DNA from: an uncultured Chitinophaga sp.
GTDB taxonomy: Bacteria > Bacteroidota > Bacteroidia > Chitinophagales > Chitinophagaceae
Assembly: GCF_946479755.1 (NCBI RefSeq)
Contig: NZ_CAMLHC010000020.1
Location: 62,001-126,000, forward strand
Length of the DNA: 64,000 bases
Reading direction: 5' to 3'
Part shown: one piece after another, positions 16,103 to 25,478 of the stretch
Numbering within the stretch: the first letter of the stretch is position 1
How the letters are laid out: every line of letters begins with the position of its first letter
Notes under the pieces: generated by a model
Databases searched by the model: none
Told to the model about the DNA's origin: nothing
What the model saw: the letters and a program-made list of their open reading frames with translations, nothing else
Translations under genes and position numbers: made by a program

Positions 16103-18091
16103 TCATGGCGCCAGGCAGAAAGCAATAGATGCGGAAGCATCATACTGGCTTTGGCGGCCCACGCCGTTAATCACCGTTGACGCCACATACAGCGACTCCG
16201 CAAATGCCGCTACGCCCGGGCAGGCTCCCAGCATATCCGCCACACTTTTGGTGAAAGTTTCGGTATGCGATGTGGCCGGGAACAACGCGCCGGAGCTACC
16301 AAAGTAACCGTGCGCACCTTTGATGATACCGAAAGACCAGGTAGCAAATCCCTGCGGGTGCGAAGCAGTCCAGTGCAGCTTCACCATATCTGCCGTATTG
16401 GTGTATTTCAGGTAACCGCAATTCGGATCGGCCGGCGTAATATTCAACAGCGGTATGTCCATGCTGGCCACACACTGATCGTTATTTACCAGCAGCGCAT
16501 TGCTCATGGAAGACAGCAGCACGTGCGCGGAATTGTAAAACTCCAGCTTGAGCGTGTGCGCGCCATTGGGAACAGACAGGCTGTTCAGCAAACAACCCAG
16601 ATCGGTATTGTAATATACAAACGCCGGATTATGGATATTATAGAACCCATTGATATCAGGCTTTTGCAGCTCGATGATATCGTAATGCCCGTTCACCGGG
16701 TTAAGGCGGAGATCATTCCAGGAGTCAAACCGCGGGCTGCCATCTATCAATACTTTGTAGTAGCGTACGCTGTTATTCCAGGCGTTGTAATGATCAATAT
16801 TCACCGGCAATGTGCCTCCGAAAGGGGAGTCTTTCGGGAACTGGAACGGGTAGGCGGGTTGCGAAGTGGTATCGGCCTTTCCTGCGGCAGTAATGAGGTT
16901 CCAGGGAACATAACCGATGCCTTTGTAGAGCCAGTTGCCGGTAGTGGCAGTCAGGGCATACTGGTCTACTTCATCATTGCAGCATACGCAGTAGTTGCCG
17001 GGTTGGATCACCGCAATGCTGGAAGGCCTTGCGGCTGTTCCGCCGATAAATACGTTGGTATTGCCAACGGTTTTGGTGACGTCTACAGCGGTGATACGGT
17101 TAGCCGGGTCCCGTTCTGCCACCAGCAGTCTGCTTTCGGTGTTGTCGGCCCAGGTCAGGAAGAAGGGGGCGGTTAAACCGCCGGCGATGAGTGTTTTGGC
17201 GCGGGTAGCCAATGTGATGCGGCTAATACCGCCGATGCCCTGTTCGGTGACATAGGCAGTGGAAAGGTCAGCAGTTAGCGTTACGCCTACGGCAAACTGC
17301 AAACCGCTGAACACCACGGTTTTGACGCCGGTATTCAGATCTACGCGCACGAGGTTACCGGGATTGGCGTATTCCACCACATAAGCCTGCATATGCGCTT
17401 CATCCAGCCACAGCTGCTGTGGCGCATTCAGCCCGGAACATACCACGGTAGCAGATGCGCGGTTGGCCGCAGCAAGGCTCACCCTTAGTACATTACCGGT
17501 ACGTTCGGTCACATAAGCCGTTTGCTCATTGGCCGTCACTGCAATGTCTTCCGGCTGGTTATAACCGCTGCCTATGCGTTTGTAGATGGGGTTCAGCTTG
17601 TAGGTCACCCACTGCACTTTGAGATTGTAGCCGTAAGCGATCACTTTCAATTTGCAGTAATTGCCTTCTTTCGTTTGCACGCAAAAGACATCACCGTTGA
17701 CCAACTTATTGGAAGCGTCGTTGTTCCCGATAATAGGCGTACTGGTGTAGGTGTAAGACTGCAGGGAAGCTGCTGTCACGAGGTTAAAATCCGTTATGCC
17801 AAGATTGACAATGCGGGCGCTGCCTTGGGGCACCATCTGCCTTTTAACGCTGTCTATCTGTTCCCACCATATATCTGCAGGACCGCCCATGGGAACATTG
17901 GTGCCGCTTTCGCAATCAAATGACCAGGTGCCTTTAATGTCGACAGTGCCCTGGGATACCACCGTAGCGGCGGCAGGAGAAAGATCAATAGTGGAAATGA
18001 AACCGCCGTATTCGACGAAAATAAGCTGGTTCCTGTTTTTCAGGTAGCGCGAACCGATAGCGCCAGCCAGACTTGCTGCTAACTTTTTCAT
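16103..18091 (-). CDS. Probable NHL/Vgb-like beta-propeller protein, function unknown
   Basis: The start chosen is MKKLAASLAGAIGS (ATG at 18089-18091), giving 662 aa. There is no normal signal peptide: the N-terminus runs into charged SRYLKNRNQ. Residues about 170-400 contain repeats of the form 'QPEDIAVTANEQTAYVTE...GNVLRVSL' and 'GVTLTADLSTAYVTEQGIGGISRITL', which look like blades of a six-bladed propeller (NHL, SMP-30 or streptogramin lyase-like). A Cys-rich segment, YCVCCNDEVD, lies before the C-terminal part. That part (about 430-660) has no domain I recognise. It is monocistronic and convergent with the SRAP gene. Function cannot be assigned. Confidence 0.75.
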   Translation of the reverse strand: MKKLAASLAGAIGSRYLKNRNQLIFVEYGGFISTIDLSPAAATVVSQGTVDIKGTWSFDCESGTNVPMGGPADIWWEQIDSVKRQMVPQGSARIVNLGITDFNLVTAASLQSYTYTSTPIIGNNDASNKLVNGDVFCVQTKEGNYCKLKVIAYGYNLKVQWVTYKLNPIYKRIGSGYNQPEDIAVTANEQTAYVTERTGNVLRVSLAAANRASATVVCSGLNAPQQLWLDEAHMQAYVVEYANPGNLVRVDLNTGVKTVVFSGLQFAVGVTLTADLSTAYVTEQGIGGISRITLATRAKTLIAGGLTAPFFLTWADNTESRLLVAERDPANRITAVDVTKTVGNTNVFIGGTAARPSSIAVIQPGNYCVCCNDEVDQYALTATTGNWLYKGIGYVPWNLITAAGKADTTSQPAYPFQFPKDSPFGGTLPVNIDHYNAWNNSVRYYKVLIDGSPRFDSWNDLRLNPVNGHYDIIELQKPDINGFYNIHNPAFVYYNTDLGCLLNSLSVPNGAHTLKLEFYNSAHVLLSSMSNALLVNNDQCVASMDIPLLNITPADPNCGYLKYTNTADMVKLHWTASHPQGFATWSFGIIKGAHGYFGSSGALFPATSHTETFTKSVADMLGACPGVAAFAESLYVASTVINGVGRQSQYDASASIAFCLAP

Positions 18092-18273
18092 GATGTTGGG
18101 GTTTAAGCACAACGAGGTATTGCACAGGCGTACCTTGTAGTTTTGGGGTTTTGGGGTAAGTGAACTGTATGAGTTTTCCGGAAACTGCGATACGAAATTA
18201 CAGCTTCAGTAACATAAAAAGTATTCTGTAAATACGCATTCTTCGATTACGTATATACACGCAAACCATAATA

Positions 18274-19305
18274 TCAGAGAGAAGCCCTTAAACGGAGCCG
18301 GAAAGGCACTTCCATATGTGCCACCGAATGCTCCAGCACCAGCCGGGCGGCCAGTTCACCCATCTTCTGAAAATCAGTGGAGATAGTGGTGATACCATTC
18401 AGAATGATTCGTTTCAACGGTGTTTCGTTATAGGAGATAACGCCTACCTGCTCCCCTACGGTCAACGATAAGGCGTTGATCCTTTCTATCAGTTTCACCA
18501 GGTCGTCCTCCATCAGTGTGATGTATACTTCTCCCGCATCGATCGGTTCGTCCGCGGCATCATGCAGGATCTTGTAAGAGAATGCGTAATCCTGGCAAAA
18601 GCGGGTAAAGCCGGTCAGCAGCTCCGATGGGATATAGCAGTCATCCGGGAAGATGATCTTCAGCGTATGGTATTTGCTTAGCGCCGGACGCGCCTCCCGC
18701 AGGGCATTGTAGATGTCTTCCTCAAAATTTTCATACACCGCGCCGAAATCGCCGGTGATACCATCTACTTTTTTATCCAGGATCACCAGTTTGTCTTTGG
18801 GCAATGTGTTGATGATCGCGTGTGCCTTCTCCCCTCTTTCTGTAAAATGGGGGATGATGACATAATAAGAATAATCTTCTCTTTTATTGGTCAACAGCTT
18901 TTTAAACAACGTGTAGTCGTTGTTGTAGATATAAAAATCCACCGCCACCTGGTTGCCCAGCGCCGCCATGAACGCGTCGTACACGATTTTTTTATGAGCG
19001 CTCAGTTTATTGAACAGCAGGAATATGCGCGGGATGGCCGGCACTTCGCTGTCCGGGATAAAATAGCCTTTGCCGGGCACGGAGCCCAGTACACCGGCTT
19101 TCTTAAGGTAACGGTATCCTTTCTCCGCTGTATCCCGTGAGATGTCGAGTTCAAAGCTCAGTTCATTGATAGAAGGCAACACATCTGCTGGTTTGATCTG
19201 TCCGTTCTCCAGTCCTTTCAGGATAGAGTTGGCCAGCTGCAGGTACTTCGGCGTGGCCGAGTACTCATCTATCACGATCAGGTCTATCAATCTTGGTGCT
19301 TTCAT
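18274..19305 (-). CDS. GntR-family regulator with periplasmic-binding-like sensor domain, probable rhamnose regulator
   Basis: This 343-aa protein has an N-terminal GntR winged helix (about residues 15-85; LSFELDISRDTAEKGYRYLKKAGVLGSVPGKGYF). It is followed by a LacI-type sugar-binding domain with KIIFPDDCYIPSELLTGF and VGVISYNETPLKRIILNGITTISTDFQKMGELAA. Such GntR-LacI hybrids usually bind a sugar and control the adjoining operon. It is the last gene of the rhamnose operon, 3 nt after the kinase stop, so it is probably an autoregulated local sensor of rhamnose or a rhamnose intermediate. The ligand is inferred from context. Confidence 0.85.
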   Translation of the reverse strand: MKAPRLIDLIVIDEYSATPKYLQLANSILKGLENGQIKPADVLPSINELSFELDISRDTAEKGYRYLKKAGVLGSVPGKGYFIPDSEVPAIPRIFLLFNKLSAHKKIVYDAFMAALGNQVAVDFYIYNNDYTLFKKLLTNKREDYSYYVIIPHFTERGEKAHAIINTLPKDKLVILDKKVDGITGDFGAVYENFEEDIYNALREARPALSKYHTLKIIFPDDCYIPSELLTGFTRFCQDYAFSYKILHDAADEPIDAGEVYITLMEDDLVKLIERINALSLTVGEQVGVISYNETPLKRIILNGITTISTDFQKMGELAARLVLEHSVAHMEVPFRLRLRASL

Positions 19306-19308
19306 ATC

Positions 19309-20640
19309 TTAAAAAGTTTCGGCGTAGCGTTTCAGTTGTACCAGGTGAACGGGCACCGGTCCGGTATTCCAGCTGTCGTGTATCACCAGCGCGGCGCCTA
19401 CGGCAGATGCCTGGGATACCGTGGCGGCATATACTTCCATCTCCGGGAACGCCCTGGCCAGCAGGTGCATGTAAATACTGTTACGGGCAAAGCCGCCATC
19501 CACGAACAACCGCTGTACCGCTGTATGGCCCAGCACCAGCCGCGTGGCATGGTATTGCTGTTTCACCAGCAGCATGACCAGGTGGTGATAAGCGGCGCTG
19601 CTGTTTTCATAACGCGACATCTCCAAAATACTAAATTCCGGCGAGGATACTAACCGTTCGACCATCTGCGGGTGGTAAGGCAGCTCCTTAACATGCTGCG
19701 GGTCTTCTCCGAAAAAAGCCGCGATCTGCTGCACAGCTGTCTCATGTGCATGCCCGGCAAACAAACGTGACGACTTCACCGGACGGCCGTCATAACGGAG
19801 GTAACAGAGGCAGTCCTGCTGCAGTTCTTCCGTGGTGAGCGGATCGTGGTTGAATGGGTTCATACTGATGCACCAGGTACCGGTAGACAGCAATACAAAG
19901 GGTTCGCCGAACTGCAGCAGGTAAGGCACCAGTGCGGCAGAGCTGTCGTGTATGCCAATGCCCACCTGTACGGGTTTATCTGCCAGCTGTACGGGTGTAG
20001 TGTGATGCGTGGGCGCTATCGGCGGCAGCTTGTCGAGCCATCCTTCCCGGCTTACCCACGGATGGTATTGTTGCGCGGTAAAGTCCCAGAGGCCGGTGTG
20101 GCAACCGATGCTGGTCATCTCCGAAAACAACTCACGGGAAAACAGGTAACTAAGGAACTGTGGCAGATGCATTGCATAACGGGTACGGCTATACAGCGAT
20201 GGCAGCTGGTGCTTCACACGATAGAGCTGCAAACCGGCATTCAGGCTGCCGAGGGCCGGTGAGGCCGTCTGGTGGGAGAACTGTTCCCGGTCGCCAAAGG
20301 AGCTGTAGAAGCGGGAGAGCAACTCTTCCGGGTATGGTTTCAGGTAATTATAGAGCGGGCCTGCGGGTGCGCCGTTTTCATCGATATACACCAGGCTGGC
20401 GCCATAGGCGGATATGTTAATGGCTTTTATTTCAAACTCCGTCATTGCCAGCACAGTGCCCAGCTGTTGACGCATGTTATTTACCAGGAGCGGCAGGTCT
20501 TCGCAGGGATCACCGGTATCGTCGGTGGTCTCCTGCATACAGGTTTGCTGCTCAAAGACAATGTGGTATTGTTCATTGAGCAGCAACAGTTTCTTATTTG
20601 TTTTGCCTATATCAAAAACAGCTATAACGGGAACGGGCAT
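19309..20640 (-). CDS. rhaB: L-rhamnulokinase-like FGGY-family sugar kinase
   Basis: This FGGY carbohydrate kinase of 443 aa (from the ATG at 20638-20640) begins MPVPVIAVFDIGKTNKKLLLL, the phosphate-1 loop of the ASKHA fold. The motif LLSTGTWCISMNPF is the phosphate-2 or sugar region, and LFVDGGFARNSIYMHLLA is the adenosine region. It would phosphorylate L-rhamnulose. A longer start at 20670 overlaps the isomerase stop (TAATG), but the kinase fold begins right at the second Met, whose upstream bases AATTCCACATG resemble those before rhaT. The rhamnose assignment comes from neighbours; FGGY members vary in substrate. Confidence 0.85.
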   Translation of the reverse strand: MPVPVIAVFDIGKTNKKLLLLNEQYHIVFEQQTCMQETTDDTGDPCEDLPLLVNNMRQQLGTVLAMTEFEIKAINISAYGASLVYIDENGAPAGPLYNYLKPYPEELLSRFYSSFGDREQFSHQTASPALGSLNAGLQLYRVKHQLPSLYSRTRYAMHLPQFLSYLFSRELFSEMTSIGCHTGLWDFTAQQYHPWVSREGWLDKLPPIAPTHHTTPVQLADKPVQVGIGIHDSSAALVPYLLQFGEPFVLLSTGTWCISMNPFNHDPLTTEELQQDCLCYLRYDGRPVKSSRLFAGHAHETAVQQIAAFFGEDPQHVKELPYHPQMVERLVSSPEFSILEMSRYENSSAAYHHLVMLLVKQQYHATRLVLGHTAVQRLFVDGGFARNSIYMHLLARAFPEMEVYAATVSQASAVGAALVIHDSWNTGPVPVHLVQLKRYAETF

Positions 20641-20669
20641 GTGGAATTTATTTAGGCGGCGGGCTGTCA

Positions 20670-21944
20670 TTACAGCCCTGTAGCGATGGTAGTTTTACCT
20701 CTTTCACCGACCAGCTGATCGCGTACTTTTTCTTTTCTGAAAACCGCCAGCGGATCCAGTGCGCCGCCGGTGCGGAGACGTGCTTCTGCGATGAGCGGGC
20801 GCACATCCGTACGGAAAGCATGTTGCAGGATTTCCTGCGCCTGTACGGTATCGTTGTTGTGCTGTGCTGCCGTCAGCCGCTCACGGTCCACCAGCAGCGC
20901 CTGCGCATAAGCGATGCGGATGGCTTCCACGGATTGCAGCAGGTCTTCCAGCGGGTCTTTCACATTGTGACTGGCATCGATCATCCAGCCCATATCCGTG
21001 GCGTGTTCCATATGGCGTGCGTCCATGCCGTCTATCAGTTCATTGAAGATGAGAAACAGCTGATACGGGCGGATACAGCCAACGGTGAGATCATCGTCGC
21101 CATATTTGGAATCGTTGAAATGGAAGCCCCCCAGTTTACCTTCGCGGAGCAGCAGTGCCACGATCTGTTCGATGTTGGCGTTGGGCAGATGATGTCCCAG
21201 GTCCACGAGGGTAAAGGCTTTGGGGCCCAGTTTGGAGGTATACAGCAGTGACTGGCCCCAGTCGCCCACGGTAGTGGAATAAAAATTCGGTTCAAACGCT
21301 TTGTATTCGATGAACAGTTTCCAGTCATCCGGCAGTGCCTTATAAATTTCACCGAAGCTTTCCAGTGCATGGTCGAAGGCGTGGCGGAAGTTCAGCTGGC
21401 CGGGGAAACAGGAGCCGTCGCTCAGCCAGATGGTGAGCGCTTTAGAGCCCAGTTCCCGGCCATATTGCATTACTTCCAGGTTATGTGCGATGGCCTGTTG
21501 ACGTGTAGCCTTGTCCGTATGAGCGAGCGAGCCGAACTTATAGCTGTGTTGCTGTCCGGGCTGGTCCTGGAAGGTATTGGAGTTCATGGCATCGAACTGC
21601 AGCCCCAGCTGGGAGGCTACGGCGCGTATATGCGCCGCGTTGGAGGGGATGTCCCAGGGGATGTGCAGGGATACCGCGCCGCTGCCGCGGTTGAGCGCGT
21701 GCAGCAGGCCGATGTCTTCCAGTTTTTCTTCCAGCGAGCGGGGTTCGCCGCCGCCGGGGAAGCGGCCGAAGCGGGTGCCGCCGGTACCCAGCGCCCAGCT
21801 GGGGATGGCTACCTGGAAAGCGGTCAGTTTACCGATAATGTCTTCCGTATGTGGTATTTCCTGCCTGAGAAATTGAAGCCTGCGTTGGTGCGCTGCCGTG
21901 AGGGGCTCATTAGAGGCCGTGATCCGGTGTTGGTCTATCTGCAT
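20670..21944 (-). CDS. rhaI: L-rhamnose isomerase (RhaI type)
   Basis: This 424-aa TIM-barrel aldose-ketose isomerase resembles the RhaI type rather than E. coli RhaA. Visible segments are SWALGTGGTRFGRFPGGGEP, LTIWLSDGSCFPGQ, the metal-ligand regions LFIEYKAFEPNFY, FTLVDLGHHLPNANIEQIVA and GGFHFNDSKYGDDDL, and the DASHNVKDPLEDLLQS segment. It interconverts L-rhamnose and L-rhamnulose using a divalent metal. The gene lies between the aldolase/dehydrogenase and the kinase in the rhamnose operon. Confidence 0.92.
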   Translation of the reverse strand: MQIDQHRITASNEPLTAAHQRRLQFLRQEIPHTEDIIGKLTAFQVAIPSWALGTGGTRFGRFPGGGEPRSLEEKLEDIGLLHALNRGSGAVSLHIPWDIPSNAAHIRAVASQLGLQFDAMNSNTFQDQPGQQHSYKFGSLAHTDKATRQQAIAHNLEVMQYGRELGSKALTIWLSDGSCFPGQLNFRHAFDHALESFGEIYKALPDDWKLFIEYKAFEPNFYSTTVGDWGQSLLYTSKLGPKAFTLVDLGHHLPNANIEQIVALLLREGKLGGFHFNDSKYGDDDLTVGCIRPYQLFLIFNELIDGMDARHMEHATDMGWMIDASHNVKDPLEDLLQSVEAIRIAYAQALLVDRERLTAAQHNNDTVQAQEILQHAFRTDVRPLIAEARLRTGGALDPLAVFRKEKVRDQLVGERGKTTIATGL

Positions 21945-21958
21945 ACAAACGGTTTTTG

Positions 21959-24079
21959 TTATCTGACAAAAGCGGCGGCGATACCGCCATCCACGTTGAG
22001 TACATTGCCGGTGGATTTATGGAGGAGGCCTCCTGCCAAAGCGAAGCAGGCGTTGGCAATATCTTCCGGCAGGATGATTTCATTCAGCAGGGTGCGTTTG
22101 GCATAGAAGGCGGGCAGTTCAGCAACGGTGATGCCATATGCTTTAGCGCGGCCTTCTGCCCAGGCGCCTTCCCATATTTTGCTGTCGGAGATGACCGCAT
22201 CCGGGTTGACAACGTTGACGCGTATACGGTCTTTTCCCAGTTCTGCTGCGTTGAGCCTGCTAAGATGCAGTTGCGCTGCTTTAGCTGAGCCGTAGGCGGC
22301 ATTGTCCGGGCCGCTCATCAGGGCGTTTTTGCTGACGATATTGATCACATCGCCGCCGAGCTGTTGTTTTCTCATCACCTCTACGCCGGCCTGGGTAACG
22401 AGGAACTGTCCTTTTACGAGCACGTCGTAGAGCAGGTCCCAGTCGGCCTCTGTGTGGGCTTCCAGCGGTTTGGAGATAGAGAGGCCCGCGCAGTTCACGA
22501 TGAGGTCTACCCCACCGAAGCTGAGGGCCGCCTGGGCAAACGCCTGATGGATGGTGGCCGGGCGGGTGACGTCGAGCAGCGCGGCCGCAAACGCATCTTT
22601 ACCGGCGTGCTGTTCAAACTCCCGGCCGGCGTTCTGCAGGCGGTTTTCATCGTTATCGCTGATCACCACCACGGCGCCTTCTGCCACAAACTTGCGGGCG
22701 ATGGCTTTGCCGATACCGCCGGCGCTGCCGGTCACCAGCGCCACACGGCCACTGAGCGCTTTAGGCTTCGGCATCCGTTGCAGTTTAGCTTCCTCCAGCA
22801 ACCAGTATTCTATGTTGAAAGCTTCCTGCCTTGGTAACGAAATATACTCAGAAATTGCTTCAGATCCACGCATTACGTGGATGGCGTTGATATAAAATTC
22901 AGCGGCCACGCGGGCGGTCTGTTTGTCTTTGGCGAAGGTGAACATGCCGATGCCGGGCCACAGTATCACTACCGGGTTGGGGTCGCGCATAGCGGGACTG
23001 TTATCATGTTTGCACTGCTGATAATATTCCGTGTACATGCCACGATAGGCTTCAAAGAGCGGCGCGATCCTGTTCTTTATCGCCGGCAGGTCTTGCAGGT
23101 CTTCCTCCGGGGCGAGGTCCAGCACCAGGGGAGATATTTTCGTCCGCAGGAAGTGGTCCGGGCAACTGGTGCCCATGGGTGCCAGGCGGTGCAGGTCTTT
23201 CGCGTTGATGAATTCCATGACGTCCGGTGCGTCCGTAAAATGTCCAACCATCGACTGGCAGGACGAGGCGAAGCCTCTCAGTACCGGCGCCAGTGCGGCC
23301 GCCTGGCTGCGGCGTTGTTCTGCAGGCAGTTCCGGTATTACCTTGCCGCCGAATACGGCAGGCTGCTGCGCTACTTTCGCATCGATGTAATCCGCCGCTT
23401 TGTCGATCACTGCCAGCGTGTTCAGGTAACATTCATACGCCGTATCACCCCAGGTAAAGAGGCCGTGAGAGCCGAGGATGATGCCACGGATACCAGGGTT
23501 GTCGTGCAGGCATTTCCGCAGCTGCAGTCCCAGGTCGAAGCCGGGGCGCTGCCAGGGCACCCAGCCGATGGTGCCGCCGAACAGTTCCTGTGTGATCTGT
23601 TGTCCGTTTTTTGCGGCAGCGATGGCGATCACCGCATCCGGATGCAGGTGGTCGATATGTTTAAAGGGCAGGAAAGCGTGCAGCGGGGTATCGATGGATG
23701 GAGGCCGGGAGGCAGGATCATACAGACAGAGGTTGAACAGCTCCACCATCTCATCTTCAAAGGCGATGCCGCGGTATACGTTCTCCAGGCTGCGGAGGCG
23801 GTCAGTATATAGCGCCGCGAGGCCATTGCGTTTCAGGGTGCCGAGGTCACCGCCGGAGCCTTTTACCCACATGACTTCCGTTTCGTTGCCGGTGAGCGGG
23901 TCCGGCACGACAGCTTTACAGGAGGTGTTGCCGCCGCCGTAATTGGTGAGGCGCAGATCAGCGCCCAGCAGATTGGAGCGGTATATCAGCAGCGCTACTT
24001 CATCGCCGGCCATAGCCGCCGCCGTAGCGTCATCCCATAAATAACTGACATTTTTAAACTGTGTTCTTTGCAGCGACAT
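21959..24079 (-). CDS. Bifunctional rhamnulose-1-phosphate aldolase / lactaldehyde dehydrogenase
   Basis: The 706-aa protein fuses two enzymes. Residues 1 to about 410 are a class II aldolase: NYGGGNTSCK at 46-55, zinc ligands among HIDHLHPD (His141, His144, His146), and ILGSHG with His205. Residues about 440-706 are a short-chain dehydrogenase, with TGSAGGIG at 450-457, a NCAG motif and YGSAK as the catalytic Tyr-Lys pair. Such fusions (RhaEW type) split L-rhamnulose 1-phosphate into DHAP and L-lactaldehyde and then oxidise the lactaldehyde. The gene is 8 nt after rhaT and 14 nt before the isomerase. Confidence 0.93.
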   Translation of the reverse strand: MSLQRTQFKNVSYLWDDATAAAMAGDEVALLIYRSNLLGADLRLTNYGGGNTSCKAVVPDPLTGNETEVMWVKGSGGDLGTLKRNGLAALYTDRLRSLENVYRGIAFEDEMVELFNLCLYDPASRPPSIDTPLHAFLPFKHIDHLHPDAVIAIAAAKNGQQITQELFGGTIGWVPWQRPGFDLGLQLRKCLHDNPGIRGIILGSHGLFTWGDTAYECYLNTLAVIDKAADYIDAKVAQQPAVFGGKVIPELPAEQRRSQAAALAPVLRGFASSCQSMVGHFTDAPDVMEFINAKDLHRLAPMGTSCPDHFLRTKISPLVLDLAPEEDLQDLPAIKNRIAPLFEAYRGMYTEYYQQCKHDNSPAMRDPNPVVILWPGIGMFTFAKDKQTARVAAEFYINAIHVMRGSEAISEYISLPRQEAFNIEYWLLEEAKLQRMPKPKALSGRVALVTGSAGGIGKAIARKFVAEGAVVVISDNDENRLQNAGREFEQHAGKDAFAAALLDVTRPATIHQAFAQAALSFGGVDLIVNCAGLSISKPLEAHTEADWDLLYDVLVKGQFLVTQAGVEVMRKQQLGGDVINIVSKNALMSGPDNAAYGSAKAAQLHLSRLNAAELGKDRIRVNVVNPDAVISDSKIWEGAWAEGRAKAYGITVAELPAFYAKRTLLNEIILPEDIANACFALAGGLLHKSTGNVLNVDGGIAAAFVR

Positions 24080-24087
24080 ACAAATAT

Positions 24088-25143
24088 TTATTTAAGAGAA
24101 TTTCCGTAACCAACGATTAATACAGAAAGGAGAATAGTAAGATTTCCGGCGATGATGGTGGCTTTGGCCCTGGTGCTGACGCCCTTCCATTCTTTCAGTG
24201 CCAATCCCCAGAGATTAGCGATCAGGATGATGAAAGCCATGTGCAGTATCCAGGAGCTGGCGCCGTTGCCCAGTTTGCTTTCGCCCATGCCATAAAAGAA
24301 AAACTGCAGGAACCACGTCACGCCCGCCAGCGCAGAGAAAAAGTAGTTGGCCGCCAGCGGCGTTTGTTTGTTCGTATAGTCCTTGTAGGAACGGTTGCGC
24401 AGGTTCAGCAGTACACACCATACCAGGTTGGTGGTAAGTCCGCCCCAGAGAAGCACCACATAGGTAACATTGTTCTGGTATAAAGGTTCAAGCCCGCGCG
24501 CCACCGCCATCTCCGCCATGCTTTTCCCCGCTTCTATGCCGTATACAAAACAGGAGCTGAGAACGCCCGAGATAACCCCAACTATCAGTCCTTTTACCAC
24601 GTTAAACTCCGCCACCGCTTTTTTCTTTTCTTCTTCCGGCAGCTCTTTTTCCTTCATCATGCCGGCTTTACCGCAGATGCAGATGCCTGCGAGGCATACC
24701 AGCATGCCTGCCAGCACTACCTGTCCCCAGGGGCTGCCGATCATGTCCGACAAGGATGTTTTTCCGGCCGTGGGCACTATGTTATAATACACGGCCGGCA
24801 CCAGTGCGCCGAACAGCGAGCAGCAGCCCAGCATCACCGAATTACCGAGCGACATGCCAAGGTAACGGATGCCCAGCCCGTAGGTGAGGCCGCCGATACC
24901 CCAGAGGAGGCCGAACACATAGGTGGCCCCCAGCGTGCTCCATGACGCCTGCGCGATCAACTCAGCGAACCCCGGCAGGGTAAGCCATGCTGCCAGCGGG
25001 GGTACGATCAGCCAGGAGAACAGTCCGCCGGCCAGCCAATACGATTCCCATTGCCAGCCTTTTACTTTTTTGAAGGGCATATAGAAGCTGCCCGAGGCGA
25101 AGCCGCCTATGAAGTGGAATATTATACCTGCAATTACAGCCAT
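24088..25143 (-). CDS. rhaT: L-rhamnose/proton symporter RhaT
   Basis: This 351-aa integral membrane protein has about ten hydrophobic helices, typical of RhaT. Signature parts include GIIFHFIGGFASGSFYMPFKKVKGW at the N-terminus (positions 5-29), LWGIGGLTYGLGIRYLGMSLGNS, and GVISGVLSSCFVYGIEAG. A charged cytoplasmic loop (MKEKELPEEEKKK) divides the halves. It imports L-rhamnose with protons through the inner membrane. It is the first gene of the operon, which makes uptake, isomerisation, phosphorylation, cleavage and regulation one unit. Confidence 0.93.
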   Translation of the reverse strand: MAVIAGIIFHFIGGFASGSFYMPFKKVKGWQWESYWLAGGLFSWLIVPPLAAWLTLPGFAELIAQASWSTLGATYVFGLLWGIGGLTYGLGIRYLGMSLGNSVMLGCCSLFGALVPAVYYNIVPTAGKTSLSDMIGSPWGQVVLAGMLVCLAGICICGKAGMMKEKELPEEEKKKAVAEFNVVKGLIVGVISGVLSSCFVYGIEAGKSMAEMAVARGLEPLYQNNVTYVVLLWGGLTTNLVWCVLLNLRNRSYKDYTNKQTPLAANYFFSALAGVTWFLQFFFYGMGESKLGNGASSWILHMAFIILIANLWGLALKEWKGVSTRAKATIIAGNLTILLSVLIVGYGNSLK

Positions 25144-25478
25144 GTGGAATTTTTTGTATCTGTTTTACTAAAGTAGATAAATCAGCGGGCCGGGCTGTCA
25201 TGCACTGTTATGGGGTGGTCTAAATTCACTTTAATACTACATTTCAGCTTTTTTACGCGATACTGCAATTCTCAAAAAAATGATCCCCGGAGAATCACCT
25301 GGATCGGATTTCGATCATTTACAAGTGGTTAACATTTAGAGAGATGGATTGGTGGATATTGCGGGCAGTTCATCAAAACAACCGGATTATGTTTGTAAAC
25401 CTACCATCAGCAGCGATCGTTTTCAGGTTATTTGAAAAAGGTAAGCTGGCCACTAAAAACACCCTTATAAGAATTACG
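25144..25478. other. Intergenic region: rhamnose operon control region and upstream region of the TA pair
   Basis: This 335-nt stretch separates divergent rhaT and the Panacea gene. Near rhaT, an imperfect inverted repeat TTTACTA-AAG-TAGATAAA (25164-25181) could bind the GntR regulator, but the halves differ by one inserted base. I found no clean TTTG/TAnnTTTG promoter for rhaT. The open frame of the Panacea gene extends back to 25344 without a stop; that part looks unlike the family and is probably untranslated. Confidence 0.4.
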
